64,000 nucleotides of DNA from Craterostigma plantagineum (Eukaryota > Streptophyta > Magnoliopsida > Lamiales > Linderniaceae): NCBI GenBank assembly GCA_027422505.1, contig JAPQWV010000012.1:20248001-20312000 (forward strand), written 5' to 3'. Below the pieces are notes generated by a model that was given only the letters and a program-made list of their open reading frames with translations, ran no database searches and was not told the origin of the DNA. A program made the translations under genes and the position numbers. Positions 46,367-59,184 of this stretch are shown here, in pieces. Position 1 is the first letter of the stretch. Each line of letters begins with the position of its first letter.

Positions 46367-48623
46367 TGTTGGGGAACCCCAGGTGTCCCGAGATCTAACC
46401 CCGGGCGCAGCGAAAATTTAAATTTTTTTCCCGGATCCTCGTAAGGAGCCCCCGATCGCTTGGTTATAGAAAAGAAAACATCCATGACACGTATTAGGTG
46501 TTTCAAAAACCTTACCCTCATAGCAAAGATCCCAGCTCTCGCCTAGCTGTCCCGATTGTCGTAGTTCGCTGCGAGCAACGCCGTGACCTCTCCGAACTCC
46601 AATGTCTTGGCAAGATCGTCACGCCGACCCTGGTACGTATCCAAATTCCACCACCTCCCAAGGATGGCTAGAGAGGTGGGGAAGATGTTTAGATGAGATG
46701 TGTATATGTGTGTGATTTACTAAAAACTCACTCACAAACTTAGGTTTTTCAAAGAACAACCTAAGTTTTCTCACAAGTCTCTCTAGAACCATTCTTTAGA
46801 GTGGGAACTGGGCTTGAACTTATGTGCCACGAAATTGTGCAACTCCTTAACTTAAAATCCATTTTTCAACTATAAAAATGACTTTAAGTTTGATTTGAAT
46901 AATGTCCTACATGACTCGATTTTGTTTGATTCCCTTGTTTTTAAACCATCAAATGACTAGATATTGTCCCACAAATCTAATAAAAAACAACGGACAAATT
47001 TGGACAAGTTTTGACGAAAAGACCGTCGGTCCACGGCCACGCACACGAGAGGCCACGACCGTGGGAGGCATGGACCAAGCCTTGGCTAGGCCTCCCCTAG
47101 ACCCACGGCCTCATGAACTAGAACCCACAGCCGTGGGAGGCAGGCAGTGGGCTTGGCCAGTCTCTGCCCTGCCCCCACGGCCTCTTGCATTATATCCCAC
47201 GGCCGTGGAACGTTCGGCAGGTTTGCGGCAGTCCCGTGTTGCTCCCACCAGATCGAGGGTTAAACGATGTCCGATGGACCTAAAATTTTAATCATAGATA
47301 AAAGATTCACTAATCTTGACTTTGACCAAAGGAGTTCGCAATACATGGTCTATATTGGGAAAAATATTTTTTTTTAATCCGTTGCTACTTTTCAAACGGG
47401 CTTCACAACCGTGACGAGCCTTGCTCGTGGTTGTGAACCCTATATGCACTCCATGCTTAATTGTTTCCTTCCAGGAATAAATGTCCATGTAAATATAGTT
47501 TCTAAAACTTTGTTTAACATTTTATTAACGACTCCAAGCTCGTTAAATAATGACACATCTCACTTTATCAGATACTGTCTCAGCGATCCTTTTTAAGCCC
47601 GACTCTCTTGGTTCGTCTCAACCAGAAAAGGGAGGAATCCAAGAATTCGGTAAGTGCCTAGGCAATCCCGCGGTATCGAATAGATCCCGCGTTGAGTACG
47701 ATCTTCGTATTTTTCGAACTGACTATAGATCATCGTAATACGTATAGATCATCGTAATACGTATAGATCCTTCACATATATCCCGATCGAGTGAGAGGCA
47801 TGGTCATGTCAAACTCACTAAACCGACACTATGATAATTCGTGACAACAAAATTATTAAACTAGTCCCACGTGAGTTAGTTTTAATACTTTGATCAAAGA
47901 TTTCGTAATTGCTCGTCCCTGAATATACATAGGACATATACCTCGATTACTTGCGAGGTTGTGAATCCCTCACGACTACCAAAGCCCAGCAGTTGAACTT
48001 CGTTGTCAAGACTGCATGTCGCCGCTGACCCATGTTCTACCTCGAACAAGACGGGCCTAGCAAACTAGTGACAAGTCAGGACCCCGAAGCCAACTCTGTC
48101 AATGACCCTTTGGTCTAAGGTACACGTATACTATTATAGTCAATCAATCGATCATTGACACTCAGCGAGTAATTAGCCATGTGATCGTCGATTACGAGTC
48201 GTGTCTAAATATAGTTAATCCCCGATTCAACTCGTATCAATGTTACGACCTCCTACTTCCCAAGCGAATAGTTAGCACAACCATTTAGGAGTCATCAACA
48301 AATAAGTCATGATCGATACTCAGTCACCCTAGTGAGGTCTAAGACTTATGGACTAATTTAATATCTGAGAATAATAGCTCACCGGTGCCCCCTCTCTCAT
48401 CCCGTAAGAATCGGTGACTAAACTCGTATGTATTGGTTTTGTTTATTTACCATCTTGCCGGATGCCAAACAAGAACTAATGGTAAATAAATAATATGCTT
48501 TTCGTAGATTTCATAAATAAATATTCGAATTCAATATTCCAATATTATAAAGTGAATAACACGTTTAGTCTATGCCATATTCGTTACATCTTCGAATGTC
48601 ATTCCGAGCGCATATCCCCAACA
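46367..48623 (-). mobile_element. 3' LTR of the nested Copia
   Basis: 2257 bp, matching 57027-59184 throughout with many substitutions and indels. It includes an extra stretch near 47310-47400 that the other LTR lacks. A duplicated CATCGTAATACGTATAGAT unit is at 47730-47765. It is markedly older than the Sirevirus-like insertion at 20876. Confidence 0.85.
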
Positions 48624-51254
48624 ATATCCCATTTGCACTCGTTGCCATATGCTTTGAGTATCTAATACTTGTCTTCTAAAGACATAATTTAGCAATGCCT
48701 GTATGAAAGGCACAATGAACGGGAAGACCACGTTTCCGTGGCGCTTTCTTCTGCACGACTATGTAGCCATTTTCAACGAAAACATGCAAGATGTAATATT
48801 TCTTTCTTTCTATTTGTCTGGATATATTGTGAGACAAAGGTTGTCGGCTAAAGTGATCATTCTACTATTGCCGCACCACAATGGCAACAGCTGATCCACG
48901 ACGCCTGGAACTATTTGAAGCTATTCCAAGAAGACTTTAATATCCAAACTGATCTCTTAATTCCCAGGTAATTATCTGCGCTCGTGCGCATGGTTGAATT
49001 GGGATTCGAGCTCACGATTCCCATGTACTAACATTAAGTGCTTCCCGAAACCATTTCACAGTACTGTTCTACCAGTAGACTAAACCCTAAGTGGATTTTC
49101 GATCACCAACGTCAAACTGGAGTTCGAAAATAAGTCTAACTGTCCACTTATTATTCTCCGTCCACATAGACCATCATCATGGACTATTGTTCTTACCTAG
49201 GTAGCCTGAATTTTGACAAACGCTCTCAGCGTATTTATTTTTTGTCAAAAATGCGAGTCATACTCCGCATATACAAAGCCACTAATTATAACTTTATATG
49301 GGACTCAATTCAACTTTTCTATCGGCCTCGCAACGAGAACACAGAAAACTAAATCGTAGGTAAGAACCATTTTCTTGTAATTGACCTCGTCTTTTCAAGT
49401 AAGGGTCTGTGATAAACCTACCATTCTGTACTGAACACTATCTCCAAATAGGTTGTTCTGCGAATGTAGGTCTTTTATCCTAAGTCGTTTATGGAGAATT
49501 GGTCAAAGCCCCACTTTTACCATTGGGAGTATTTCGATATTGTTCCCTTTCTTAAGAGCAACATCTCTCGTAAATACGAAGATTATATCTAACTCGCATT
49601 GCTTCTGTTGTGATACACAAGGCTATCTTTGTACTTATGAATCCATAGTTCCCAGATATTTCACAAACCAAAGACACCAACTCCTGGAGGCTTGACTAAG
49701 TCTTTACGACTCTTTTTCTACAACTTGGCACACTTATGAGCATCTGCTTGTGATATAAAATCGTTGGGCTATCTTTATTTATCTCCCAGAGATATATGAT
49801 TTTCACATCCGTATGCCTAATCTCATAAAAGCGTGTGTTAGTAAGATTTAGTGAACTTAATTGCAACAATCGAAAAGGTTTCATCAGAGTCAAAGCCCAT
49901 CACTTAAGACTCAACCTTTTCCATACAAGCCTTGCTTCATATGTTTCAACCACCCTGTTAGATCTAATCATGACGTGGTTGTTGTGCATAGAGTTCATCT
50001 ACTCCCACAGAATAAGCCATCTCAGAGAGTTTAACCATTATTCCTTGGTTAAGGGTAGTGGGATTGTTAATAACATATCCCTTCATCGCAGCAACCCCGT
50101 GCTCTATGTGTACTATACAGCTCGCAGCAATCCCTGTGCTCGACATGCATTATTCAGTATCTCTCAGGCTGGCGAGACACTCTACCCGACCTATGCAACT
50201 ATGGGTGTATCTCGGACTTTTCTTTAATGTGGTCTAGCACTAAAACGTCTTTAAGGTGTTTCGGTCAACACTCCCACTGTTACCACTCCCACTCTTCATT
50301 CTCGAATAAACTATTTTTCAATAACCGTGAGCCTCTAAGGCCTTGACGTTTTTTCAAACAAATTGTCGAAAGAGAGGTTGACAATGTGGAGTCCCACGAC
50401 AATGACCTTAATATTCTCGTTTGTAATACACATGTCTGTCATAAGCTTTCTCACTCAAATGGGGCAACCCCACTGTATGATTTAAGCTAAGTTTCTTACT
50501 AATTCCAAAATTCTTAAGGTACAAAATTAATTGACCTCAAAGGAATTCTGTATAAAACATTTATTGCATTATTTAATTTCCTCGGTCTAATCAAGGATTT
50601 AATTTTGTAACTTAAAACATACACTAATCTCTATGTGATTATTTGTAAAACAAATTAATAGAGATTACCTTGGGCAAATACAATATTCTGTCTCAAACGT
50701 TAGTGCGGGTCAAAGCCAGAAGATTCTTGACTCTTTTATTAATTTCCTATGAAGGGTGATTTGTCCCTTTTGCTGATGTTACGAGATTCCCACGACTTAA
50801 CAATGTCGTGTTTATCCAATACTTGAATCTCGAACTTCGGCATGACCATATCAAATTGACAATAATTCTTTATCAACTCAAAGTTGCGTTTGTTGGTAAC
50901 TGATTTCACTGTTTTAAATTTGGACAATACGATATTATTTTTCAAATAGTTATTAAATGCCAGCGAATTTATTTCAAAAATAAAATCGCATACATTTATT
51001 CAAAATAAATATTTGATAACCCCTTGGGTAGTTTAGGACAATTATGTAACTGCAACTGTGCCCAAATTTAAATAGAGAAATATTGATCCAATGTAATTAT
51101 TTGGACACTTTGTCCACATTTAACATTGATCATAATCTCTCAATGCTGAAAACTCCCACTGGAATCTAATACGTTCTAAACTCAGAAGTGAGTACCATCT
51201 CAACTTATCTAGAATCCAGTACATTGTTTTAGAATAATTAGTTTCAAAAACATA
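48624..51254. other. Nested Copia interior, non-coding
   Basis: No domain was recognised on either strand. The frames at 48703-48894 and 49835-50227 do not resemble known retroelement proteins. Confidence 0.5.
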
Positions 51255-51263
51255 TTATTCAAA

Positions 51264-51626
51264 GGGACATTTTCATTTCAGGCCCCCTATAACTATCATT
51301 TAGGATTTAGGCCCTATTGGAAAAAAAATTAGTTTTAAGGACCCATTTTCTGTCAGTACCACTTCATTGCTCTTACATACCAGTATGTTGAAATTCTGTA
51401 CCACAAACCATAATCCGGTACCAGTTTATTTTCTGCAGTACCACTTCATTGCTCTGACATACCGGTATGTTGAAGTTTGTAACACAAATGATCATTCTAT
51501 ACAAGTTCATATATCTTTCGTATCACTTTTTTACACCACACAAAATGGGTCCTTTAACTTAAATATTCTCAAATAGGGCCTGAATTCGAAATCAAACCCT
51601 TAATGGGGCCTGATTTCAAATTGACC
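51264..51626. mobile_element. 363-bp MULE-type MITE
   Basis: A perfect 9-bp duplication TTATTCAAA (51255-51263 and 51627-51635) flanks inverted ends GGGACATTTTCATTTCAGG and, reversed, GGTCAATTTGAAATCAGG. A second inner pair is AGGCCCTATT. Inside, a GTACCACTTCATTGCTCT unit occurs twice (about 51357 and 51438). No coding. Confidence 0.9.
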
Positions 51627-51635
51627 TTATTCAAA

Positions 51636-52360
51636 CATAGAAAGCCTCAACTCAAAGTTTAGCAAAATCCAATTTCCAATGCCCCGCCCTTGGAAATACT
51701 TGTCCAATCCAATTGGTCCCTTCTAGTACGTACTGTTTATTCCTATTGGACCGATATGCTTAATAAATATTAAATATTGAGCTATCGAATATTGCTCCTT
51801 CAAAGCCCATTTTATAGAGTAATACTATATGCCAACTCATGCCACAATGGCTAGTTGCAAATTATTACCAAGCGATCCATTTTACGAGAATATGCATTTT
51901 TGAAAAATCCATATTAGGACCATCTTTAGATTGGATCAAATCCATATTGTTCAGTCCCACCGAACAATAAAGCAGTATTGGAATAAAATGGGTTTGTCAA
52001 TCATAACAGAAAGAAATATAAAATGCAGAAGACATAACAATTATCGGGTCGAACGTATTATTCGTCAGGCTCTGATAAGAACATTTTCACTTGGCCTGAC
52101 TCCCACTATTTTTCCCAAAAACTCATTCTCCCGATAGAGATTTCGGAAACCTCGTTGATGGTTTCATAGTGGGCTTGAGTTCTCCGCTCCACAGAAATAA
52201 ACCTCAACCTAACTGTTTGTTGGCCCATTAATCAGACGGCGTCGTGTCCCTGGTCGCGTCGTAAACGGCCAAAAATAAAATTTATAACCTTACCAATATA
52301 GTGTAAGTAAGGATCGTCTCCACATGGAAAATGGCTGATGTATTTCTAATTTCAAACTCG
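51636..52360. other. Nested Copia interior, non-coding
   Basis: No ORF or repeat of note was seen apart from the approach to the AT-rich block. Confidence 0.45.
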
Positions 52361-52565
52361 ATGATGATGATAATCATAATAATAAGGATAATAATAATGG
52401 TAATATAATATTAGTAGTAATAATAATAATAATAGTAATATTATTAATAATAATAAGGATAATAATAATGGTAATATAATATTAGTAGTAATAATAATAA
52501 TAATAATAGTAATATTATTAATAATAATAAGGATAATAATAATAATAATAGTAATAATAATATAG
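52361..52565. repeat. AAT/GAT trinucleotide block with about 70-bp higher-order duplication
   Basis: AATAAGGATAATAATAATGG followed by TAATATAATATTAGTAGTAA occurs twice (about 52378 and 52449). It is embedded in a (TAA)n/(GAT)n tract. Confidence 0.85.
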
Positions 52566-53280
52566 GGGGTTTTGATGATAAAGTTTTTTGCTCAATAACG
52601 AACGAGAAAAATATAGAAACTAACAATGATAAAATAATAGTCGAAGGAATTATTGTCCACCTAGATTTATTTAACTGATCATTGTTTAATAACATATTAT
52701 GTCAACGCATGCATAATCGGTTATAGTTATCGACGAACGCCAAATAACCAATATTTTCTTTCTTTCTTGGTAATTAAGAGACGCTCTATAATTACTTTCC
52801 TAGTCGAAAAAGTAATCTCCGGGACGCCCTGCAAGATTTAAAGTTCCGACAGCGTTAAATACGAAAAAAACCTGATTATTGACTAATAAACTCGGACACC
52901 GGTTTATTAAAATCAAATCATTTAAACTCACAATATAACTTACACTTACCTTAGGTAGATAAGTTTAATATTGTTTGCTACATATTAGAACACACAAATA
53001 ATTACGGATTTGTTGTTCTATTAGCTACGGATTTGCCTAGATTAATTACACATTGGCTACTATTTAATCGACCTAAGCTCATCGATAAAATTAACGCAAA
53101 GCTAAATGAACACTCACGCTTTCACGAATAGGCTCCTTTAATCTCACAGTTTTTAACAAACCAGGCTTCAAATAATCCTTTGACTACGGAGAATTTAGCC
53201 ACTAAACATATTAGCGAAAACACAACTAAAATTAATTAATTCTAATGACATATCGAAATAGACAGAAATGAACTTGTGAC
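52566..53280. other. Nested Copia interior, non-coding
   Basis: AT-rich, no recognisable gene. Confidence 0.45.
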
Positions 53281-53406
53281 GTTGAATCGATATATCAGAA
53301 CTGTTTCTCATTCTAAGTTCTACTATTCGATTTGTAATTGCCTTTTCCCATTTGAGCTTGCATCAGTTGGTATAAGAGCGACGATTCTGATCTGAAAGGC
53401 TCGAAG

Positions 53407-53589
53407 ATGGCAGAAGGAATTGATGGTGTTGAGCTATGCAAGGAAGTGCGATTGCTCCGTGGCGAGATGGAGGAGAATAGCGCGTCCATCATCGAACAAC
53501 TGAAAACCTTACAGCAGATGATTGCGGCGATGGTGAGCAAACCACCCGACGTGGTTGTGTCAGTGGACAAAGATGGGCGAGCCTGCTGA
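53407..53589 (+). pseudogene. Gag N-terminus of the gypsy relic
   Basis: MAEGIDGVELCKEVRLLRGE starts 44 bases after the LTR end. It continues to SIIEQLKTLQQMIAAMVSK, a coiled-coil-like stretch typical of chromovirus gag starts. It stops at 53587-53589; related sequence continues in another frame. Confidence 0.55.
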
Positions 53590-53723
53590 TTTGAAGGAAA
53601 CTGATGAAGAAAAAGAGATGAAGTATCCGAAGGCTATTATGGAAGCAAGGCTGGTAAAAAGACCTCAGGGAACTACTGTTCGTGTCGAGTTTAGTGACAA
53701 AACCACAGCTTCAGATTCCTTAG

Positions 53724-54683
53724 GTGCTCACACGGCACGCAGATCATTCCTTAGGTGCTCACACGGCACGCAGATCATTTCCCCACCCTTTTGGTCAGTC
53801 TCTATTTTACTTTCCCAGGGCAACCTTGAATGTTCTTGATGCTCAAATTACTATTGATCATCATGCCGCTATGGTGGGAGTTGCATTTTGTGGGCAACAA
53901 TCATCTGGTTGGCCTAATGTTATTTCAGCAGTGTTATTTGATAGCAATATGTTGTTCGGTCGAGGAAAGAGATGTATCAAGCAGCTGAGTATTGGAGAAT
54001 ACCACAGCGTTCCATTCGATCGAGGACGTCGAGGAGTTGTCAAAATGATGAAGGCGTGCTTACCCGTCGACTGGGGACTTGAAGGAACATACCAAGTTTT
54101 CGATCGAGGACGCCGTGATGACGAGCAACTACACGGTAGAAAGGACCCTAACCCACCGTGTGGTAGAGATCGATGTTGTGTTGGCAAAGACCGGCTGCAA
54201 TACACAGCGTTAGCTAGGAAGCACCTGCCCTTCGATCGAGGAAGGTGGGATCGAGCTGCGACCCATGGGAACAACCACCAAATGCACTTGAAGATAGCTT
54301 TTGGGCTTCTCAGAGAGATTCCGCTGTTTGTGAAGAAGATTAAATACTATTTTGGGGTTCAGTGGGTGGAACATTTAGGACATATTATAATCGGAGGGGT
54401 TGTTTCAGCAGATTCTCACAAGGTTCAAGCTATGGTAAACGGGCCAACACCAAAAACGTTGAGGAACCTCGCTGATTTTGTAGCTGCCAATGGAATGGAG
54501 CATGTGGTTATTCGTTTGAGCTTGAATTGTGTATGGAAGAATGTCAACATGTCAAGTGGCTTGCAAGTACATTACCTATCAAATTCTGTGCAAGATGGAG
54601 CTAATGCTGACTTTGAAAGGCGATGGTGGAAAAGGCAACATAGGCGGGTGTCTCAGGTGTTGATGGCTCGGCGACGAGTTTAA
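53724..54683 (+). pseudogene. 319-codon chimeric frame with FDRGR repeats and an RT scrap
   Basis: The frame opens across a 31-bp tandem duplication (CCTTAGGTGCTCACACGGCA..., units at about 53715 and 53746). It contains FDRGRR/FDRGRW three times, each from a TTCGATCGAGGA word (54016, 54099, 54231), with a variant at 53956. From about 54335 it reads YYFGVQWVEHLGHIIIGG then VVSADSHKVQAMVNGPTPKT, the RT-RNase H connection of Ty3/gypsy polymerases, out of context. The rest is unassigned. An open frame this long may be chance plus repeats; no product is claimed. Confidence 0.5.
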
Positions 54684-54937
54684 CTGAAGGCGCTAATCAA
54701 CTAGAATTCACAATCATGTTTCTTCTTTATACATAATGATGCTATTTCTGTTTTTGGGAATTATTCAGAACATTGTTGCGTGTATTAGGGTTCCAACTCT
54801 ATTCCTCTTTCTCCCATTTTCTCCGTAACGATCGAGTCCATTCGATCGAGCCGTTGAATCGATATACCAGAACTGTTTCTCATTCTAAGTTCTCATATTC
54901 GATTTGTATTTGCCTTTTCCCATTTGAGCTTGCATCA

Positions 54938-57010
54938 TTCTCTCCCTTTTATAGATTATGGAAGTGAAGTGATTTCCCAAAATAATAGTGGAGACAAAGA
55001 GTCGCCTTCAACAGCTTCTTGAAAATACTCATCAGCCATAGGTAGATCATGTCAATTCATTTTCTTCTGTCTTGAGCCTTGTGCGTTGTCTTGAGCAGCT
55101 TTCGTGATGGTCTTTGTCTCGTAAGGAAGATGATAAGTATAGATCTATTATTGGTTAAAGTGGTCCCATCAATTAATGGTAGTTTTGGTGGGCTGATCCT
55201 TTTTCTTCATCATGGCTCTTGTAATGGGCCTAAAGGTTTGCCTAATTAGGCTGAACAACCCATCTTCCGGCTCTATTTTGCCAATTTGCTTCGATACCTG
55301 TAAGGCATGTAGAATGTAGGTGTAGAATATCCGTGTATGGATTGTACAAATATCGACAAAAAAACACACTTTTACGGGGTATAAAATATTATAAATTGTT
55401 GTGTGTCAGTCCCACACGAACCCATAGCCCCGTGTCCCACACGAGCCCATCTCATGAGAGTTTCAACCTTCAACAACTTCGTCTCCAGTCGGGAACCCTC
55501 ACCCCAACTGGAATAATTGGGAAATAACCGGTCTAAGTGCGACCTATCAATGTCTGGCTCAATCGTAACATTTAGAAATTACAGCCCGTAGGATAATACT
55601 TTATAAGGCGTGAATATATTTCGGAGAGCGGCATTTCGACAGTCACCCGAAATATCCATGACAAAAGCGAAATGTTTGGCGCCGATACTCAGAACAAACC
55701 GCACACACACTCAAGCCATATCAATAACAGATTGACTTTAAATGTCTTAATGCACCCAAGCTGACTACGATAAGAGCGAAGCGCGATAACTCGGAACAAA
55801 CCACACACACACTCAAGCCGCAATAGTTTCGAGCTTCATAGAAGACAGGAACCAAGTCCCTTTACTCACTTAGTATTTTGTCCAACGGGAGAATACGTCT
55901 CACATGCAAGCACTTATTAATGCACGCAACGTCAAACAGACATGCACGAAATGGCGGTAAACCTAGTTTGCCTACAAGACGATCAGCGCGAATTATTTCT
56001 ACTCTACTACATTTATTTTACAAAAATATCATCTCTTCATCTTTGGGGTAACGACATGTCTTCGAGCAAACTCCAAGCCCTCAAACGACTTCTTTTGTAT
56101 TCTCATCCCGTACTCGTATGGTCACCATAATTAAATTAATTTTGTAAAAAGTTAATAAAGTACAAAATGGAGGGATCAGCTGTCCCGGACAACCCGTATA
56201 TTATCAAATAAAATACAAACCCGGGGGACCTTGTCACCCTTAACAACCCGAAATAGAGCCTAAGTCCACGCTGACACCTTTAACGTATCATACATACACA
56301 ACATAAACACGTACGCGACAACAAACGCTCCAAGAAACCGAAATAAAATTTGGGCTTGTATTGGGCCAGGCCCATTAGGGTTACTTAGTTTGGCCTAATC
56401 TAGTTAAGCCCATGATACTATATTTTGGGCGAAACCTTTTAGATCCAGATATGGAAGGAATTGGACCATAACCTCATCGGCCCATCGAGGTTTCTAAAAT
56501 TCCCGGAACCCAAAAATAAAACTACCGGCCGTTATCGCGACTCGACCGGAGTCGGACTTCGCCATCACCGCGGATCCGTTGAACGTCACGGTCCCGGTAA
56601 AAGTAATACGTAACATAACGCACGACAAGGGGCAACAGCTCGTTTTGAGCGCTCAGTCTCACTATTATCGTTATAGGTATCGCTGAAAAAATTTCCGTTC
56701 AAACCATGTCTAACATGTTTTACGCAGATCTACTCTAGAGCACTAGATCTAAGAAATCTTTGTAAAATACACCCTTAAACTCATCTCCAAGAGTAAAGTT
56801 ATAATCCGTGGGGAGACAACCACTACGGTTTCTCACCACGGCGCTGCAATACGCCGGACCGCTCGCAACGAGACGGTACTCCGACCATGCGAGCGCTCGG
56901 TCTGTAAACTCAAACCGAGAACAACTCATGCTATGACGCTCGAGTGACTCAGTTATTTGCACAACCGAAATCATTTCGGGTTCGTTTATGTCGTTTCTTA
57001 AAAGCAAACC
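54938..57010. other. Nested Copia interior, 5' leader side
   Basis: No gene was recognised. ACAAACCACACACACACTCA-like sequence occurs twice (about 55693 and 55797). The last 290 bases contain a minus-strand open frame beginning in the primer-binding site, which is leader rather than gene. Confidence 0.5.
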
Positions 57011-57025
57011 TGGCTCTGATACCAC
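57011..57025 (-). other. tRNA-Met primer-binding site of the nested Copia
   Basis: The minus strand reads TGGTATCAGAGCCAG, one base from the LTR, a full match to the canonical plant site. It fixes the element on the minus strand. Confidence 0.92.
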
Positions 57026-57026
57026 T

Positions 57027-59184
57027 GTTGGGGAACCCCGGGTGTCCGAGATCTAATCCGGGCGTAGCGGAAATTAAATTTTTTTTCCCGGATCCCCGTA
57101 AGGAGGCCCGGATCGCTTGGGAAAAGAAAACATGCATGACACGTATTAGGTGTTTCGAAAACCTTACCCTCGTATCAAGGATCCCAGCTCTCGCCTAGCT
57201 GTCCCGATTGTCGTAGTTCACTCCGAGCAATGCCGTGACCTCTCCGAACTCCAACACCTTGGCAAGATCGTCACGCCGACCCCGGGAAGCATCCAAATTC
57301 CACCACCTCCCAAGGATGGCAAGAGAGGTGGGGAAGATGTTTAGAAGAGATGTGTAAATGTGTGTGATTTACTAAAAACCCACTCACAAACTTAGGTTTT
57401 TCAAAGAACAACCAAAGTTTTCTATCAAGTCTCTCTGGAACAATTTTTTAGAGTGAGAACTGGACTTGAACTTATGTGCCACGAAATTATGCAAGTCCTT
57501 AACTTAAAATCCATTTTTCAACTATCAAAATGACTTTAAGTTTGATTTGTATCATGTCCTACATGACTCAATTTTGTTTAATTCCCTTGTTTTTAAATCA
57601 TCAAATGACTGGATATTGTCCCATAAATCTACAAAAAACAATGGACGAATTTGGACTTGATTTGGACAAGTTTTCACCAAAAGACCCTCAGTCCACGGCC
57701 ACGCACACGAGAGCCCACGGCCATGGGAGGCATAGACCAAGCCTTGGCTAGGCCTCCCTAGACCCACGGCCTCATGAACTAGAACCCACGGCCTTGGGAG
57801 GCAGGCACTGGGCTTGGCCAGCCTTAGCCCTGACCCCACGACCTCTTGCATTATATCCCACGGCCGTGAAACGTTCGGCAGGTTTGCGACAGTTTCGTGT
57901 TGCTCTCAGATCGAGAGCTAAACAATATCCGATTGGACCTGAAACTTTAATCGTTGATAAAAGACTTACCAATCTTGACTCTAACCAAAGGGATTATCAA
58001 TCCGAGGTTTAGATTGTGAACCCTATATGCGCTCCATGCTTAATTGTTTCGTTCCAGGAATAAAGGTCCATGCAAATATAGTTTCTAAAACTTCATTTGA
58101 CATTTTATTAACGACTCCAAGCTCGTTAAATAATAACACATCTCACTTTATCACATACTTTCTCAGTGATCATTTTTAGGCCCGACTCGCTTGGTTCGTC
58201 TCAACCCGCAATGGAGGAATCCAAGAATTCGATAAGTGCCTAGCCAATCCCATGGGACTGAATAGATCCCGTGTTGAGTACGGTCTTCGTATTTTACGAA
58301 CCGACTATAGATCGTCGTAATACGTATAGACCATTCACATATGTCCCGATCGAGTGATAGTCATGGTAATGTCAAACTCACTAACCCGACACTATGAAAA
58401 ATTCGTGACAACAAAATTACTAAACTAGTCCAACATGAGTTAGTTTAATGCTTTGATCAAAGATTTCGTCATTTGTCGTCCCCGAATATACATAGGACAT
58501 ATACCTCGATTACTTGCGAGGTTGTGAATCCCTCACGACTGCCAAAGCCCAGCAGTTGCACTTCGTTGTCAAGACTGCATGTCGCTGCTGACCCATGTTC
58601 TACCTCGAACAAGGCGGGCCTAGCAAACTAGTGACTAGTCAGGATCCCGAAGCCTACTCTGTCAATGGCCCTTCGGTCTAAGGTCCACGATACTACTATA
58701 GTCAATCTATCGATCATTGATACTCATCGAGTAATTAGCCATGTACCGTCGATTACCGAGTCGTGTCCAAATATAGTTAATCCCCGATTCAACTGATATC
58801 AATGTTACGACCTCCCACTTCCCAAGTGAATAGTTGGCACAACCATTTAGGAGTCGTCAACAAATAAGTCATGATCGACACACAATCACCCTACCGAGGT
58901 CTAATACTTATGGACTAATTTAATATCTGAGAATAATAGCTCATCGGTGCCCCCTCTCTCATCCCATGAGAATCGGCGACTAAACTCGTCTATATGGGTT
59001 TTATTTGTTTACCGTCTTGCAGGATGCCAAGCAAGAACTAATGGTAAATAAATAATATGACTTTTGTAAATTTATATATAAATATTCGAATACAATATTT
59101 CAATATTAGAAAGTGAATAACACGTTTAGTCTATGCCCTATTCATTACATCCTCGAATGTCATTCCGAGGACATATCCCCAACA
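57027..59184 (-). mobile_element. 5' LTR of the nested Copia
   Basis: 2158 bp from TGTTGGGGAACCCC to ATATCCCCAACA. Pairs with 46367-48623. Confidence 0.87.

Larger units (their letters stand above)
53281..54937 (+). mobile_element. Short chimeric Ty3/gypsy relic between LTR ends
   Basis: An 82-bp sequence (53281-53362, GTTGAATCGATATATCAGAA...TTTGAGCTTGCA) reappears at 54854-54937 and is the last part of an LTR. The left copy is truncated. After the left copy TTGGTATAAGAGC is a decayed tRNA-Met primer site, followed by a gag-like start. The right LTR probably begins near 54720. The whole unit is only about 1.7 kb, so most of the element is lost. Confidence 0.65.
46367..59184 (-). mobile_element. 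12.8-kb minus-strand Copia-type LTR element without coding (LARD-like)
   Basis: LTRs at 46367-48623 and 57027-59184 both run TGTTGGGGAACCCC to CCCCAACA. A minus-strand tRNA-Met primer site (57011-57025) lies beside the right LTR, so that is the 5' LTR. The reversed sequence beside the left LTR (AAATGGGATAT) serves as polypurine tract. No gag or pol is recognisable in the 8.4-kb interior. The flanks GCTGA and AATCG are not duplicates, so one side was deleted or recombined. Confidence 0.8.

Noticed and set aside
49835..50227. 130-codon plus-strand frame in the nested Copia
   Set aside because: No retroelement or host motif; length is not surprising in 8 kb of non-coding DNA.
55684..55830. Possible short tandem repeat or array of spacers
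   Set aside because: Only two copies of an ACAAACCACACACACTC-like sequence; insufficient for any repeat system such as CRISPR.
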